In this document: one piece after another, positions 9,266 through 18,356 of the stretch
Position numbering within the stretch: position 1 is the stretch's first letter
Layout of the letters: every line of letters begins with the position of its first letter
Origin: Thiohalomonas sp963783235
Lineage (GTDB): Bacteria; Pseudomonadota; Gammaproteobacteria; Thiohalomonadales; Thiohalomonadaceae
DNA length: 64,000 nucleotides
Direction of reading: 5' to 3'
Assembly: GCA_963783235.1 (NCBI GenBank)
Contig: CAWAMN010000001.1
Coordinates: forward strand, 434,001 to 498,000
Program-made: the position numbers and the translations under genes
The notes under the pieces: generated by a model
What the model was told of the DNA's origin: nothing
Seen by the model: the letters and a program-made list of their open reading frames with translations, nothing else
Database searches by the model: none

Positions 9266-10035
9266 GAATACATCCGACTGCGATTGTCGATCCGAATGCC
9301 CGGTTGGCCGAAGGTGTTTCTGTTGGGCCCTATTCCGTAATCGGTGCCGATGTCGAAATCGGGGAGAAAACCTGGATAGGACCTCATGTGGTCATTCAGG
9401 GACCAACGGTCATCGGAAAGGATAATCGCATTTTTCAGTTCGCCTCGATTGGTGAAGCGCCTCAGGACAAGAAATATAGTGGCGAACCGACGCGCCTGGA
9501 GATCGGCGACGGAAATATCATCAGGGAGTCGGTCACCATCAATCGTGGCACGGTGGGCGGAGGCGGTATCACTTCGGTGGGCAACGATAACCTGTTCATG
9601 GCCTATATTCATATTGCCCATGATTGCCACGTCGGAAATGGCACCATCTTTTCGAACAACGCCTCGCTGGCGGGCCATGTCTCTATTGGAGATCGGGTCA
9701 TTCTCTCCGGGTTTACCCTGGTTCATCAATTCTGTTCGGTTGGCGCTCACTCTTTTACGGGAATGGGCAGTGCCATCGCCAAGGATGTGCCGCCATATCT
9801 GATGGTGAGTGGAAACCCTGCCAAACCTCACGGGATCAATAAGGAAGGCCTGAAAAGGCGCGGCTTCTCTCCGGAAGCGCTGCGTGCTCTAAAAGAGGGC
9901 TATAGAATCCTCTACCGGAGCGGGCTCCCACTGAATGAGGCCCGCCAACAACTGGAGGCGATGGCCGACGAGCATTCGGTGTTGTCGGAAATGGTTGATT
10001 TCCTGAACCAATCGCAGCGGAGTATCATCCGCTAA
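9262..10035 (+). CDS. lpxA: UDP-N-acetylglucosamine acyltransferase LpxA
   Basis: 257 residues. First lipid A enzyme: it moves a 3-hydroxyacyl chain from ACP to position 3 of UDP-GlcNAc, or to the 3-amine of UDP-GlcNAc3N where GnnA and GnnB exist. Hexapeptide beta-helix repeats fill residues 1-180. MAYIHIAHDC holds His117 and catalytic His120 (E. coli His122/His125). The chain-length ruler position, Gly173 in E. coli, is Met168 here (SFTGMGSA), as in Pseudomonas aeruginosa, which predicts a chain shorter than C14. The next gene should be lpxB; instead the operon ends here, and lpxB lies at 50418-51575 on the other strand. Confidence 0.97.
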   Translation: MRIHPTAIVDPNARLAEGVSVGPYSVIGADVEIGEKTWIGPHVVIQGPTVIGKDNRIFQFASIGEAPQDKKYSGEPTRLEIGDGNIIRESVTINRGTVGGGGITSVGNDNLFMAYIHIAHDCHVGNGTIFSNNASLAGHVSIGDRVILSGFTLVHQFCSVGAHSFTGMGSAIAKDVPPYLMVSGNPAKPHGINKEGLKRRGFSPEALRALKEGYRILYRSGLPLNEARQQLEAMADEHSVLSEMVDFLNQSQRSIIR

Positions 10036-10059
10036 ATCCCTCCCTTTGCCTCTTTATCG

Positions 10060-10085
10060 CGGCCTCCGAGCCCTTTCGGGGGCCG
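10060..10085 (+). terminator. Hairpin after lpxA, probable operon terminator
   Basis: A ten-base stem CGGCCTCCGA / TCGGGGGCCG (one T-G wobble) closes a six-base loop, 25 bases after the lpxA stop. No T-tract follows, so it is not a textbook intrinsic terminator, but its position marks the boundary between the envelope operon and the EPS locus. Confidence 0.5.
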
Positions 10086-10246
10086 TATCGCTCCCCTTGT
10101 CCCCCCTTCTGCCGGTATCTGTGCGCATGCAAAAGTACACTAGAACCGCGGGAAATAGCGTCTAAACTTCGGTAATTAGAACACTCTCCGTAGAAATGCG
10201 GAGTGGCTTATCGCGAAAAAACGACAGGGAGTCGAATCCATTGGAC

Positions 10247-11515
10247 ATGGAGCGTGCACGGATCGGCGTTGTTGGTCTCGGCTACGTCGGCCTTCCGATT
10301 GCGGTCGAGTTCGGCAAACAATTCGAGACGGTCGGCTTTGATATCAAACCCGAGAGGGTCGCTGAGCTAAGGGAGCATCGCGACTCCACCCTCGAGGTTG
10401 CGCCTGAAGTTCTGGAACGAGTAAGAAATCTCCGTTTCTCGGACAAACTCGAGGAGCTTTCGGATTGCAACATCTACATTGTCACCGTGCCCACGCCTGT
10501 GGATGCTCACCATCAACCCGATTTGACCCCGTTGCGCAATGCCAGCGAGATGGTTGGGAGGGTACTGTCGAAAGGTGATTACGTCATTTACGAATCGACG
10601 GTTTATCCAGGTGCCACCGAAGAGGTCTGCATTCCGATTCTCGAGTCGGCATCTTCTCTGCGGTTGAACAGCGACTTTATCGTCGGCTACAGCCCTGAAA
10701 GGATTAATCCGGGCGATAAACAGCGACCGCTGGTCTCGATTAAAAAAATCACATCGGCTTCCACTCCCGAAGGTGCAGAGTTCGTCGATGCGCTCTATAG
10801 ACGGATCATCGATGGCGGTACCTATAAGGCCGAAAACATCAAAGTGGCTGAAGCAGCAAAAGTCATTGAAAACACGCAGCGCGACGTCAATATCGCACTC
10901 ATAAACGAGCTTGCCATACTGTTTGAGCGCTTGGGAATCGACACGGAAGCTGTACTCAATGCTGCCGGCACCAAGTGGAACTTCCTTCCTTTTCGTCCCG
11001 GTCTGGTCGGCGGCCACTGTATCGGAGTGGACCCTTATTATTTGACCCATAAAGCGCAGGAGCTGGGACATCATCCCGATATCATTCTTGCCTCGCGCCG
11101 GATAAATGATGGGATGGGGGAGTATTTGGCGAATCGGCTGGTCATGTGCATGCTCAGGCGCAGCATTCACGTACCGCAATCGAACGTTTTGATTCTCGGT
11201 CTTGCCTTCAAAGAGAACTGTCCTGATTTGCGGAATAGCCGGATTGTGGATGTAGTCAAGACATTGAAGAAACTCAACGTCAATGTCGATGTTCACGACC
11301 CTTGGGTTGACCCGGAAGAAGCCTATCAGGAATATGGGATAACGCCGGTACAAAATCTGCGTGAAGGGCATTATGACGCGGTGTTGTTGGGTGTCGGTCA
11401 TCAGCGGTTTGTTGAGAAAGGATTGGCCCATTTTCAGGAGGCATGTAAGCCGAACCATGTAGTCTTCGATGCCAAACATGTTTTCCCGGCCGAAATGGTC
11501 GACGGCAGGCTCTAG
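10247..11515 (+). CDS. UDP-sugar 6-dehydrogenase (TviB/WbpA-type)
   Basis: 422 residues from the ATG at 10247. A TTG at 10241 has better spacing to AGGGAG (10226-10231), and the frame is open to an ATG at 10196. It oxidises a UDP-N-acetylhexosamine to the uronic acid with two NAD+, a likely EPS building block. The N-terminal Rossmann motif GLGYVGLP, the GYSPERINPGDK segment typical of the UDP-GlcNAc/UDP-ManNAc subgroup, and the catalytic Cys258 in GGHCIGVDPYYL are all present. The TAG stop lies in the CTAG end of an inverted-repeat element, so the last residues may have been altered. First gene of the EPS locus. Confidence 0.9.
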   Translation: MERARIGVVGLGYVGLPIAVEFGKQFETVGFDIKPERVAELREHRDSTLEVAPEVLERVRNLRFSDKLEELSDCNIYIVTVPTPVDAHHQPDLTPLRNASEMVGRVLSKGDYVIYESTVYPGATEEVCIPILESASSLRLNSDFIVGYSPERINPGDKQRPLVSIKKITSASTPEGAEFVDALYRRIIDGGTYKAENIKVAEAAKVIENTQRDVNIALINELAILFERLGIDTEAVLNAAGTKWNFLPFRPGLVGGHCIGVDPYYLTHKAQELGHHPDIILASRRINDGMGEYLANRLVMCMLRRSIHVPQSNVLILGLAFKENCPDLRNSRIVDVVKTLKKLNVNVDVHDPWVDPEEAYQEYGITPVQNLREGHYDAVLLGVGHQRFVEKGLAHFQEACKPNHVVFDAKHVFPAEMVDGRL

Positions 11516-11659
11516 CAGGCTGTTGAAAAACACCCTCTCCAGAGGGAGAGGGCTGGGGTGAGGGGACTCAATAAAAGGTAAGTTACTGATTTTATCCCCC
11601 TCATCCTAACCTTCTCCCTCAGGGAGAAGGGACAAAAACCTTTTTCAACAGCCCACTAG
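11512..11659. mobile_element. MITE-like element with CTAG ends
   Basis: Ends read CTAG-CA-GGCTGTTGAAAAA (11512-11530) and, inverted, TTTTTCAACAGCC-CA-CTAG (11641-11659): 13 perfect bases plus CTAG on each side. Inside are two imperfectly inverted copies of a C-rich hairpin. One (about 11532-11565) reads CCCTCTCCAGAGGGAGAGGG; the other (11596-11630) matches the core of the bamA-skp element at 34 of 35 bases. No transposase is encoded. The left CTAG supplies the TAG stop of the dehydrogenase. It behaves like a miniature inverted-repeat transposable element. Confidence 0.72.
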
Positions 11660-11899
11660 TCGCGCCGTGTAACACGGAGCACCAGAGAGCCGGGGTCGCA
11701 CGGGGGCAATGACAGAATCGCCGGCATGGCGCATGCACGGCAAGGGTTGTATTCCCCTTGATTCTCCACGAATTCGAAAACGTACCGGCTAACCGCGATT
11801 GCGGGTTCTTGAAACGCCGTCTATACGTTCAGTATCAAACCAGTTTGGATAGGCCGGAAAGTTTCCGGTCCCGCACTTTTTGGTCAGGGAGGGCCCCGA
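11660..11899 (+). other. Non-coding stretch before the priming glycosyltransferase
   Basis: Together with the inverted-repeat element, this makes 384 bases without a convincing gene. The only open frame (from 11758) runs out of phase into the next gene and has no recognisable similarity. I see no clear sigma-70 or sigma-54 promoter. The space may hold the promoter of the downstream export genes. Confidence 0.4.
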
Positions 11900-13282
11900 A
11901 TGCCGACGATTCGGATATTCGGAAATTATTTTCGTATGCCGCTGGTTTTTCTATTCGGTGCGGAGTTGGCCTTTGGAGTGTTGTCGGTCTATTTGGCATT
12001 GGCTTGGGTTGGAGATGTTACGTTTTCAGGTCAGTCCTGGGTCGGAAGTGCCGGTGTGTTTGGGGGCACTATAGCCTTGAGCATGGCCGCAATGGGGCTT
12101 TACCAGTCCGACGTCTGGGAGAGCGTGGTTTCCTATGTGGCCCGGATCTCTGTGGCGTTCTTTGGCGCGGCCATTATCTTGGCGGTCATCTTTTACTGGA
12201 TGCCCGACTTGATGATTGACCGGGTGATTCTTGGTACAGCCATCGTTATTGCCGCCGTTTTTTTCTCGGTGGATCGTCTGATCTTTCGCCGACTGATCGA
12301 TAGCGGTGCTCTGGCGAGAAAGGCGATTGTCGTGGGCGCGGGGAAAAAGGCGCAAGCCATAAACCGTTTGGCCAAGCAATGCAAAAGCGTTGAGATTGTC
12401 GGGTTCGTTCCAATCGCCGGCGAGAAACGCGAGACCGATAGCGGCAGGCTCTTCACGAAAGACTCAAATCTGCTGGAACTTGCGGAGCGCTACGACTGTG
12501 AAGAAATCGTGATTGCAACCGAAGAGCGCAGGAACACCTTGCCCATGAATGCCCTGTTGGCGTGTCGGGCCCGGGGGATTGCTGTAACGGACGAAAACAG
12601 CTTTGTTGAAAAGGAGACCGGAGCGATTTCCCTGGACCTGTTGACGCCAGGTTGGCTCATTGGTTCGGAAGGTTTTCGCTATGGGGCCAGAGCCCGAGCG
12701 TTAAGGCGCGGGTTTGATTTATTGGCAGCGGGCGGGTTGTTGCTCCTGGCAGCGCCGGTAATGGCAATCACGGCGATCGCTATCTTAATCGAAAGTGGTT
12801 TTTCGGACCCGGTTCTCTACCGGCAGAAGCGGGTCGGGGAAAACGGACGGCTGTTTGACGTCTTGAAGTTTCGGAGTATGCGTACCGACGCCGAAAGTGA
12901 TGGCCAACCCCGTTGGGCGATGACAAACGATGAACGTATTACTAAGGTCGGAAGATGGATACGTCGCTCGCGCATCGACGAGTTGCCACAACTTCTCAAT
13001 GTCATCAAGGGGGAGATGAGTTTCGTTGGGCCCCGTCCGGAACGACCTGAATTCGTCGAAGAACTGGAGAAAACCATTCCATTTTATGCGGAAAGGCACT
13101 GCATGAAGCCGGGGCTGACCGGATGGGCCCAGTTGCGTTACGCCTACGGCGCATCGCAGGACGACGCTGCACAAAAGCTGCAATACGATCTCTACTACAT
13201 TAAGAACCACAGCCTTCTGATGGACCTTCTGATATTGGTCCAAACGGCTGAAGTCGTCGTCTTCGGGCGGGGAGCCCGTTGA
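11900..13282 (+). CDS. Undecaprenyl-phosphate sugar phosphotransferase (priming glycosyltransferase, EpsB/XrtA-type)
   Basis: 460 residues. It starts each repeat unit by moving a sugar-1-phosphate to undecaprenyl phosphate in the inner membrane. Four N-terminal membrane segments (about 12-125), a CoA-binding-like Rossmann region (AIVVGAGKKA near 143) and another membrane segment precede the bacterial sugar transferase domain. That domain has QKRVGENGRLFDVLKFRSM, RSRIDELPQLLNVIKGEMS, VGPRPERPEF and KPGLTGWAQ. The layout matches the family I know as the XrtA/PEP-CTERM system glycosyltransferase (TIGR03013). It is followed, after a 44-base gap, by the Wza-like gene. Confidence 0.9.
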   Translation: MPTIRIFGNYFRMPLVFLFGAELAFGVLSVYLALAWVGDVTFSGQSWVGSAGVFGGTIALSMAAMGLYQSDVWESVVSYVARISVAFFGAAIILAVIFYWMPDLMIDRVILGTAIVIAAVFFSVDRLIFRRLIDSGALARKAIVVGAGKKAQAINRLAKQCKSVEIVGFVPIAGEKRETDSGRLFTKDSNLLELAERYDCEEIVIATEERRNTLPMNALLACRARGIAVTDENSFVEKETGAISLDLLTPGWLIGSEGFRYGARARALRRGFDLLAAGGLLLLAAPVMAITAIAILIESGFSDPVLYRQKRVGENGRLFDVLKFRSMRTDAESDGQPRWAMTNDERITKVGRWIRRSRIDELPQLLNVIKGEMSFVGPRPERPEFVEELEKTIPFYAERHCMKPGLTGWAQLRYAYGASQDDAAQKLQYDLYYIKNHSLLMDLLILVQTAEVVVFGRGAR

Positions 13283-13326
13283 AGGGAATTATCAGGTCTG
13301 GACGAATCTTGAAAATGGAGACAACT

Positions 13327-13968
13327 ATGCGTATTTCCGCGATATTCCTTGTCTGGACAGTTGCAGTCTTGGGACTGAATGGTTGCGCTCAACTGGACCG
13401 AATGATGCAGGGAAACGATATGGCTTCAGAGCCGGTCGTTCCGGAGGGAAAGCAATCGGAGGTTGATTACATCATCGGACCGGGAGATTCCCTTCAGGTT
13501 TTCGTTTGGGGCAACCCGGACCTGTCGTCGACGGTTCCCGTTAGGCCGGATGGAAAGATAACCACTCCTCTGGTCGAGGACGTTCAGGCCAGTGGGAAGT
13601 CGCCCAGTGAATTGGCTCGCTCGATGGAAAAAAGGTTGGCCCGCTATGTCAAGCACCCGGTCGTTACTGTGACCGTATCGGAGGTGGTTGGGCGGGCGAC
13701 TGAACAGATAAGGGTCGTCGGTCAAGCGGTTGAGCCCCGGATGATACCTTACAGTGAAGATCTGACGGTTCTCGATGTACTTATCGCTGTGGGCGGACTG
13801 ACCGAATTTGCTGCCGGTAACCGGGCCAGCATAGTCCGCAGAGTCGGGAACGATAATAAGGAGCAGTTTAACGTTCGGTTGGCGGACCTGGTTAAAGACG
13901 GCGATATCTCGGCCAATGTGGAAATGCGGCCCGGAGATATTCTGATTATTCCGGAAGCATTTTTCTGA
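13327..13968 (+). CDS. Polysaccharide export lipoprotein, Wza/XrtA-type
   Basis: 213 residues from the ATG at 13327, which has GGAG seven bases upstream; the frame is open from 13279. A lipoprotein signal ends in LNGC with Cys20 as the lipidated residue. The polysaccharide export domain (IIGPGDSLQVFVWGNPDLS, near residue 44) and one SLBB domain (IRVVGQAVEPRMIPY, near 128) follow. It is shorter than E. coli Wza (379 residues) and lacks Wza's C-terminal helix, as is usual for this export family in PEP-CTERM EPS loci (TIGR03027). It probably forms the outer-membrane or periplasmic export ring. Confidence 0.88.
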   Translation: MRISAIFLVWTVAVLGLNGCAQLDRMMQGNDMASEPVVPEGKQSEVDYIIGPGDSLQVFVWGNPDLSSTVPVRPDGKITTPLVEDVQASGKSPSELARSMEKRLARYVKHPVVTVTVSEVVGRATEQIRVVGQAVEPRMIPYSEDLTVLDVLIAVGGLTEFAAGNRASIVRRVGNDNKEQFNVRLADLVKDGDISANVEMRPGDILIIPEAFF

Positions 13969-13995
13969 TTTCTGTCGATCCAGGGTGGCCAGATA

Positions 13996-14883
13996 ATGAG
14001 TAGCATCGAGAAAGCAGCTGAACGCCTGTCAAAAGGACCCGGAAGTAGCGAGGAATCTTCCCCGGAGGTTCAAAAGGGCAACAGTCAGGAGCTTCGAGAG
14101 GGCAACAGTATCGAGGCTGCAGCAGAACGCATACGCAACCCCGTAAAAAAACAACCGACGGGAGAATCGGCCTCCGATATCCCTATTGAAGAGCGTATCG
14201 ATGACAAGAGGATCGGCTTAGTTACCGGGGTGCTCGCGGAACAGTACCGAATGCTTAAACGGCGGATTCGATCGAATTTGGAGAGTGATCGAATCAACCC
14301 CGATTCCCGCAATCTGGTGATGATTACCAGCGCGTTGCCGAACGAGGGAAAAACCTTCAATTCGCTTAACCTGGCTATCAGCATGTCGAAGGAGATGGAC
14401 CATACGGTTCTCCTGGTCGATACGGATTTGGTGAATCGCTCCCTCAGTACCGCGCTTGGCCTGAAAGAGAGCCCCGGACTGATCGATGTCCTTTCTGGCC
14501 GCACGACGATGCCGGAGGCTTTGAAGTGGTCGGATATTCCTAAACTCGCAGTGCTGCCGGCGGGTTCTTATGAACCACAGGGAGCCGAATTGCTTTCCAG
14601 TGAAAAAATGCGCGAATTGGCAAGAGAACTATCCACTCGCTACAGCGACCGTGTCGTTTTGTTCGACGCGCCGCCTCTGCTTTCTACAAGCCATGCAGCG
14701 GTGCTCAGTAGTCTGGTCGGGCAAGTGCTGTTTGTAGTTGCTCAGGGAAAGACACCTCAACAGGCCATCGAAGAGGGCGTCAATCTCCTGTCACCCGAGC
14801 CGATTGCAGGGTTCGTCTTCAATATGGCATCCGAAGGCTTCGGCTCATACTACCGCTATTACGAGACGGACGAGCAGCGGTAG
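13996..14883 (+). CDS. Tyrosine autokinase, CpsD/XrtA-associated
   Basis: 295 residues. A cytoplasmic BY-kinase that would autophosphorylate on its C-terminal tyrosines and control polymer length with a Wzz partner. After a polar 75-residue N-terminus come Walker A (ALPNEGKT, Lys119), Walker A' (VLLVDTDLVNRS) and Walker B (VVLFDAPPLL). The tail ends SYYRYYETDEQR with a tyrosine cluster. In many gammaproteobacteria this domain is fused to Wzz; here it stands alone, and the Wzz-like protein is encoded 26 kb away at 40971. The likely phosphatase is at 35162-35746. Confidence 0.88.
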   Translation: MSSIEKAAERLSKGPGSSEESSPEVQKGNSQELREGNSIEAAAERIRNPVKKQPTGESASDIPIEERIDDKRIGLVTGVLAEQYRMLKRRIRSNLESDRINPDSRNLVMITSALPNEGKTFNSLNLAISMSKEMDHTVLLVDTDLVNRSLSTALGLKESPGLIDVLSGRTTMPEALKWSDIPKLAVLPAGSYEPQGAELLSSEKMRELARELSTRYSDRVVLFDAPPLLSTSHAAVLSSLVGQVLFVVAQGKTPQQAIEEGVNLLSPEPIAGFVFNMASEGFGSYYRYYETDEQR

Positions 14884-14888
14884 TGACT

Positions 14889-16313
14889 ATGGACCAGAAA
14901 GCCCAGACCAAAATGCAAATGGCGCTCCGGTCGGTCGCTGTCACGGTTGGACTTCACCTTGCGTCAGGAGCCAGCCATGCCGCAACCGTGAGCATCGACC
15001 CGGTGCTGCAGGTTTCGGAAATTTACACCGATAACGTGGCATTGGCATCACCGGGAGATGAGGAAGACGATTTCATAACCCAGATAGTACCAGGGATTTC
15101 TTACTCCAGAGTTGCCCCGAGGCTGGACCTTGTGTTCAATTACCAGCTTGAGTATCTCTGGTACGCCAATGACTCCGATCGCAACGATACCTTCCATCAG
15201 GCGGGGGCCTACGGTGAAGTAGTCGCTGTTCCTGAATGGTTTTTCATCGACGCAGGAGCAGGCTACAGCCAAACCATAATTTCCCCTGAAGCCCCGGTCT
15301 CCGTGAACAATCTCAGTGTCACGGATAACCGGACAAATGCTTCCACAGTGACAGTCAACCCCTATCTGCATCACAGGTTCAGTGACCAGTTCGTTGTTCG
15401 GGCCGAATATCAGGTGGATCGGGTGGATTATGATGAAGAACGGCTGTCGGATTCACGCCGCAGACGCACGCTACTGCGTGTAGGAAACGATGAAGAGCAA
15501 AAATATCGGTGGAATGCATCAACGTCGCGACGGGTGCTTGTTTCGGAAGACAGAGAGGACACGGTTCTCAACCGATCGGCGATCTTTTTGGGGCGGCGAT
15601 TCTCCTCCAGGCTGTCGGTCGGCTTGGAGGCGGGCTATGAGGACAACGAATACGGTGGTGTCGACGATGTAATAAAGGAAGATGGGAGCGTATGGCTGGT
15701 GAACGCGGATTGGGCTCCGAATACACAGACAACGCTCGCTGCCGCCTATGGTCGGAGGGTATTCGGAAATACATTTTCGCTATCCGCAGACAGGCAAACC
15801 AACATCGGACAGTTCCATGCCAGTTACTCGGAAGATTATACCAGTGAAATAGAACGAATCGCTGTGGTGGAACCCGAACGGATTGATGAGACAGGAACCG
15901 TGGAGTTCAGCACCAGCACCGGGCTCGATAACGAAGTCTACCTGAGCCGCCGATTGAGAGGCGGTTGGTCACGCGAAAAGGGGCGTACCGATGTCGAACT
16001 ATATGGTTATGAAGAGAGGCTCGAATATCAAATCACTGAAGATGAAGAAGAGCTGGGAGCGATCGGCACGCACGTGGCTTGGCGGATGGCGCCTCGAACG
16101 ACTTTGTTGGCGGATGGAGAACTGCAAAAGCGGGATTTCCGAGATATTGATCGTACGGACTATCTGGGATATCTGTCGTTCGGGGTTGAACGCAGGATGA
16201 CGCATCGGATAACCGGAGAATTGCGTTACCGCTATACGGAGAGGGATTCGACCGCAGACAGCTCTGACTATCAGCAAAACATGCTCTTCTTGACAGCCAG
16301 GGCGGAGTTCTAG
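14889..16313 (+). CDS. Outer-membrane beta-barrel of the XrtA/PEP-CTERM EPS system
   Basis: 474 residues from the ATG at 14889; a GTG at 14883 overlapping the kinase stop is an alternative. A signal peptide ends near GASHA (residue 31). The remainder alternates polar and hydrophobic residues with many aromatic and acidic positions (for example FNYQLEYLWY, ITGELRYRYTERDS) and ends LFLTARAEF, a typical barrel C-terminus. It resembles the uncharacterised family TIGR03016 found beside the ATPase encoded next. I infer a role in polymer export or secretion across the outer membrane. Confidence 0.8.
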   Translation: MDQKAQTKMQMALRSVAVTVGLHLASGASHAATVSIDPVLQVSEIYTDNVALASPGDEEDDFITQIVPGISYSRVAPRLDLVFNYQLEYLWYANDSDRNDTFHQAGAYGEVVAVPEWFFIDAGAGYSQTIISPEAPVSVNNLSVTDNRTNASTVTVNPYLHHRFSDQFVVRAEYQVDRVDYDEERLSDSRRRRTLLRVGNDEEQKYRWNASTSRRVLVSEDREDTVLNRSAIFLGRRFSSRLSVGLEAGYEDNEYGGVDDVIKEDGSVWLVNADWAPNTQTTLAAAYGRRVFGNTFSLSADRQTNIGQFHASYSEDYTSEIERIAVVEPERIDETGTVEFSTSTGLDNEVYLSRRLRGGWSREKGRTDVELYGYEERLEYQITEDEEELGAIGTHVAWRMAPRTTLLADGELQKRDFRDIDRTDYLGYLSFGVERRMTHRITGELRYRYTERDSTADSSDYQQNMLFLTARAEF

Positions 16314-16316
16314 GAT

Positions 16317-17312
16317 ATGTATGAGACTTTCTATGGATTCAAAGGCAAGCCTTTCTCGCTGAGTCCGGATCCAAACTTTTATTTTGCGAGCCGAGGTCAC
16401 CAGCGGGTACTTTCCTATCTTCGCTACGGTATTCACCAGGGCGAAGGATTTGTCGTCGTGACGGGTGAAATTGGGGCCGGCAAGACCACACTGATCAAAA
16501 CTCTGGTTAATGAATTATCGAGCGATACCGACTTCGTCATTGGGCAAATTGCCAGCACTCAGCTTGAGGCTTCCGATCTGACCGAATCGGTTGCCCTTTC
16601 GTTCGGTCTCGCCAACGAAGGATTATCCCGTTCGCAGATTTTCAACAGACTTCAAGGCTATTTGACGCAAAGGAGACTGGAAGGAAAAAGAGCATTGCTG
16701 ATTGTAGATGAGGCGCAGAACATGCCTTACTCGACTCTCGAAGAACTCCGCATGCTGACCAACCACCAGGTCGGTGACCGTCAGATGCTGCAGGCCTGTC
16801 TGGTAGGGCAAGGCGAGTTACGAACTCGCCTCCAGGAGAAACGCCTGGAACAACTCAGGCAGCGAGCAGTGGCGTTCTGCCATCTTGGGCCGATGACTCA
16901 GGAAGAGACCGAAGGGTATATCAAGCACAGGCTCGAAAGAGTCGGTTGGGAAAACAGGCCGAAACTCGATCCGCATGCACTTGAATCGATCTACTCGGAA
17001 ACACAGGGGATACCGCGGCGGATCAATACACTTTCCGACCGGATCCTCCTGGTGGCCTATTTGGAGGAGAAGGAGACGATCAGTGCGGATCTGGTCGAGG
17101 AGGTCGCTGCGGAATTGGCTGAGGAGCAGCCGAACACATCAGACCACCTTGAGGGAGAAGCCGGTTCGCTGCAGAGCAGTTTGTCCGAAGAAAAAGGAGA
17201 GCGCCTGGAGCAGCGGCTCTCTTCTGTCGAGGAGCGAATGGGCTCACTCGAAAAACTCCTTGAATGCCGATCCTTGGCCAAGGTGCTCGTTCAAAGCTTG
17301 CGAAACACCTGA
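16317..17312 (+). CDS. ExeA-like AAA ATPase of the XrtA/PEP-CTERM EPS system
   Basis: 331 residues. Opens MYETFYGFKGKPFSLSPDP, the usual start of ExeA/GspA-type ATPases. Walker A is GEIGAGKTT (Lys56) and Walker B is LLIVDEAQNM. GIPRRINTLSDRILL is a sensor-2-like region, and the last 60 residues are a charged coiled coil. It fits the XrtA-associated ATPase family (TIGR03015). The gene begins three bases after the barrel stop, so barrel and ATPase are probably partners. What it energises is not known from sequence. Confidence 0.87.
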   Translation: MYETFYGFKGKPFSLSPDPNFYFASRGHQRVLSYLRYGIHQGEGFVVVTGEIGAGKTTLIKTLVNELSSDTDFVIGQIASTQLEASDLTESVALSFGLANEGLSRSQIFNRLQGYLTQRRLEGKRALLIVDEAQNMPYSTLEELRMLTNHQVGDRQMLQACLVGQGELRTRLQEKRLEQLRQRAVAFCHLGPMTQEETEGYIKHRLERVGWENRPKLDPHALESIYSETQGIPRRINTLSDRILLVAYLEEKETISADLVEEVAAELAEEQPNTSDHLEGEAGSLQSSLSEEKGERLEQRLSSVEERMGSLEKLLECRSLAKVLVQSLRNT

Positions 17313-17348
17313 GGGGCGTTAATTCCTGGCGAAATCAAGGATGTTTCA

Positions 17349-18356
17349 ATGAGTGCGCAGCAAGTACTGATCACAATTGATACCGAAGAGGATAACTGGA
17401 AACCGTTTGCTCCCAACCCTACGACCCGTAACGCAGATGCCATCCCGCCACTGCAAGAGATATTTGAGCGTTATGGGGCCAAGCCTACTTACCTGCTCAC
17501 CTATGACATGGCTAATAATGCCGCGCTTACCGAGTTTCTGGCAGACCGTCAGCAAAAGGGCCTTTGCGAAGTAGGGACTCACTGCCATCCCTGGAACACA
17601 CCCCCGCAAAAGGAAGAGAAGCATCTAAAAAATTCGATGTTACTGCATCTTCCCGCCCAGTTGGTGGAATCCAAAATCCGCAACCTCCATAATCTCTTAA
17701 CACAGCGTCTGGGAGCGTCACCAACGACATTCCGGAGCGGCCGATGGGGTTATGGACAGAACGTGGCGAAAACCCTCAATCTATTGGGCTACCGGGTCGA
17801 TACCTCTATTACGGCCTACACCGACTGGAGTTCAAGTTTCGGGCCGGATTATTCGAGCCTTTCACCGCAACCCTATCGATTCGAATGGACGAATATCTAT
17901 CAACCCAATCCGAACGGGAAAATGGTCCAGATCCCCGCTACTACCGGCTATCTCCAGGCAGATTTTGCCCGCCGCTCAAGACTGGAGCAAATGATCCGTC
18001 GTAGTCCTCTGAGCCGCTTCCGCGTGATTGGGTTACTCGATCGTCTCTCCATTCTCAACAGGGTGGTTTTGAGTCCGGAGGGGGCGAGCGCCAATTCGAT
18101 GATCGGGCTCGCAAAACGAATGAGTAATGAGGGCTACGGTTACCTGAATCTCTTTTTCCATTCTCCGACATTGGTGCCAAAACTCACTCCCTTTGTTCAA
18201 TCACGAGAAGAAGAGCGGCGCTTTATCGAGCGCATAGAGAGGTTCGTTGCTTTTGCAAGCGAACAGCGAATGCGTTTTGTTACCGCGTCGGAGGTTGGCA
18301 AGGATATTCTGGGATTTAAAAAATGTACGGGAAAAAGTGTCGTTTCGAAAGGTTAG
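17349..18356 (+). CDS. NodB-like polysaccharide deacetylase family protein
   Basis: 335 residues. The opening LITIDTEEDNW gives the acidic motif 1, and EVGTHCHPW (near residue 75) is the His-containing motif 2. RSGRWGYG (near 125) corresponds to motif 3, as in WalW-like deacetylases. No signal peptide is seen, so it may act in the cytoplasm on lipid-linked sugars. It runs with the export genes but overlaps the next, minus-strand gene by four bases at its 3' end. A second and a third deacetylase in the locus (39431-40543 and 42597-43580) have different motif patterns. Confidence 0.78.
   Translation: MSAQQVLITIDTEEDNWKPFAPNPTTRNADAIPPLQEIFERYGAKPTYLLTYDMANNAALTEFLADRQQKGLCEVGTHCHPWNTPPQKEEKHLKNSMLLHLPAQLVESKIRNLHNLLTQRLGASPTTFRSGRWGYGQNVAKTLNLLGYRVDTSITAYTDWSSSFGPDYSSLSPQPYRFEWTNIYQPNPNGKMVQIPATTGYLQADFARRSRLEQMIRRSPLSRFRVIGLLDRLSILNRVVLSPEGASANSMIGLAKRMSNEGYGYLNLFFHSPTLVPKLTPFVQSREEERRFIERIERFVAFASEQRMRFVTASEVGKDILGFKKCTGKSVVSKG

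Noticed and set aside
10367..11533. A 388-codon minus-strand frame inside the UDP-sugar dehydrogenase
   Set aside because: The plus-strand frame contains the complete dehydrogenase motifs; the opposite frame has none.
11660..11899. A sigma-54 promoter before the priming transferase
   Set aside because: TGGCGC-N5-CGGC-like text at about 11724 departs from the conserved TGGC...TTGC spacing and bases.
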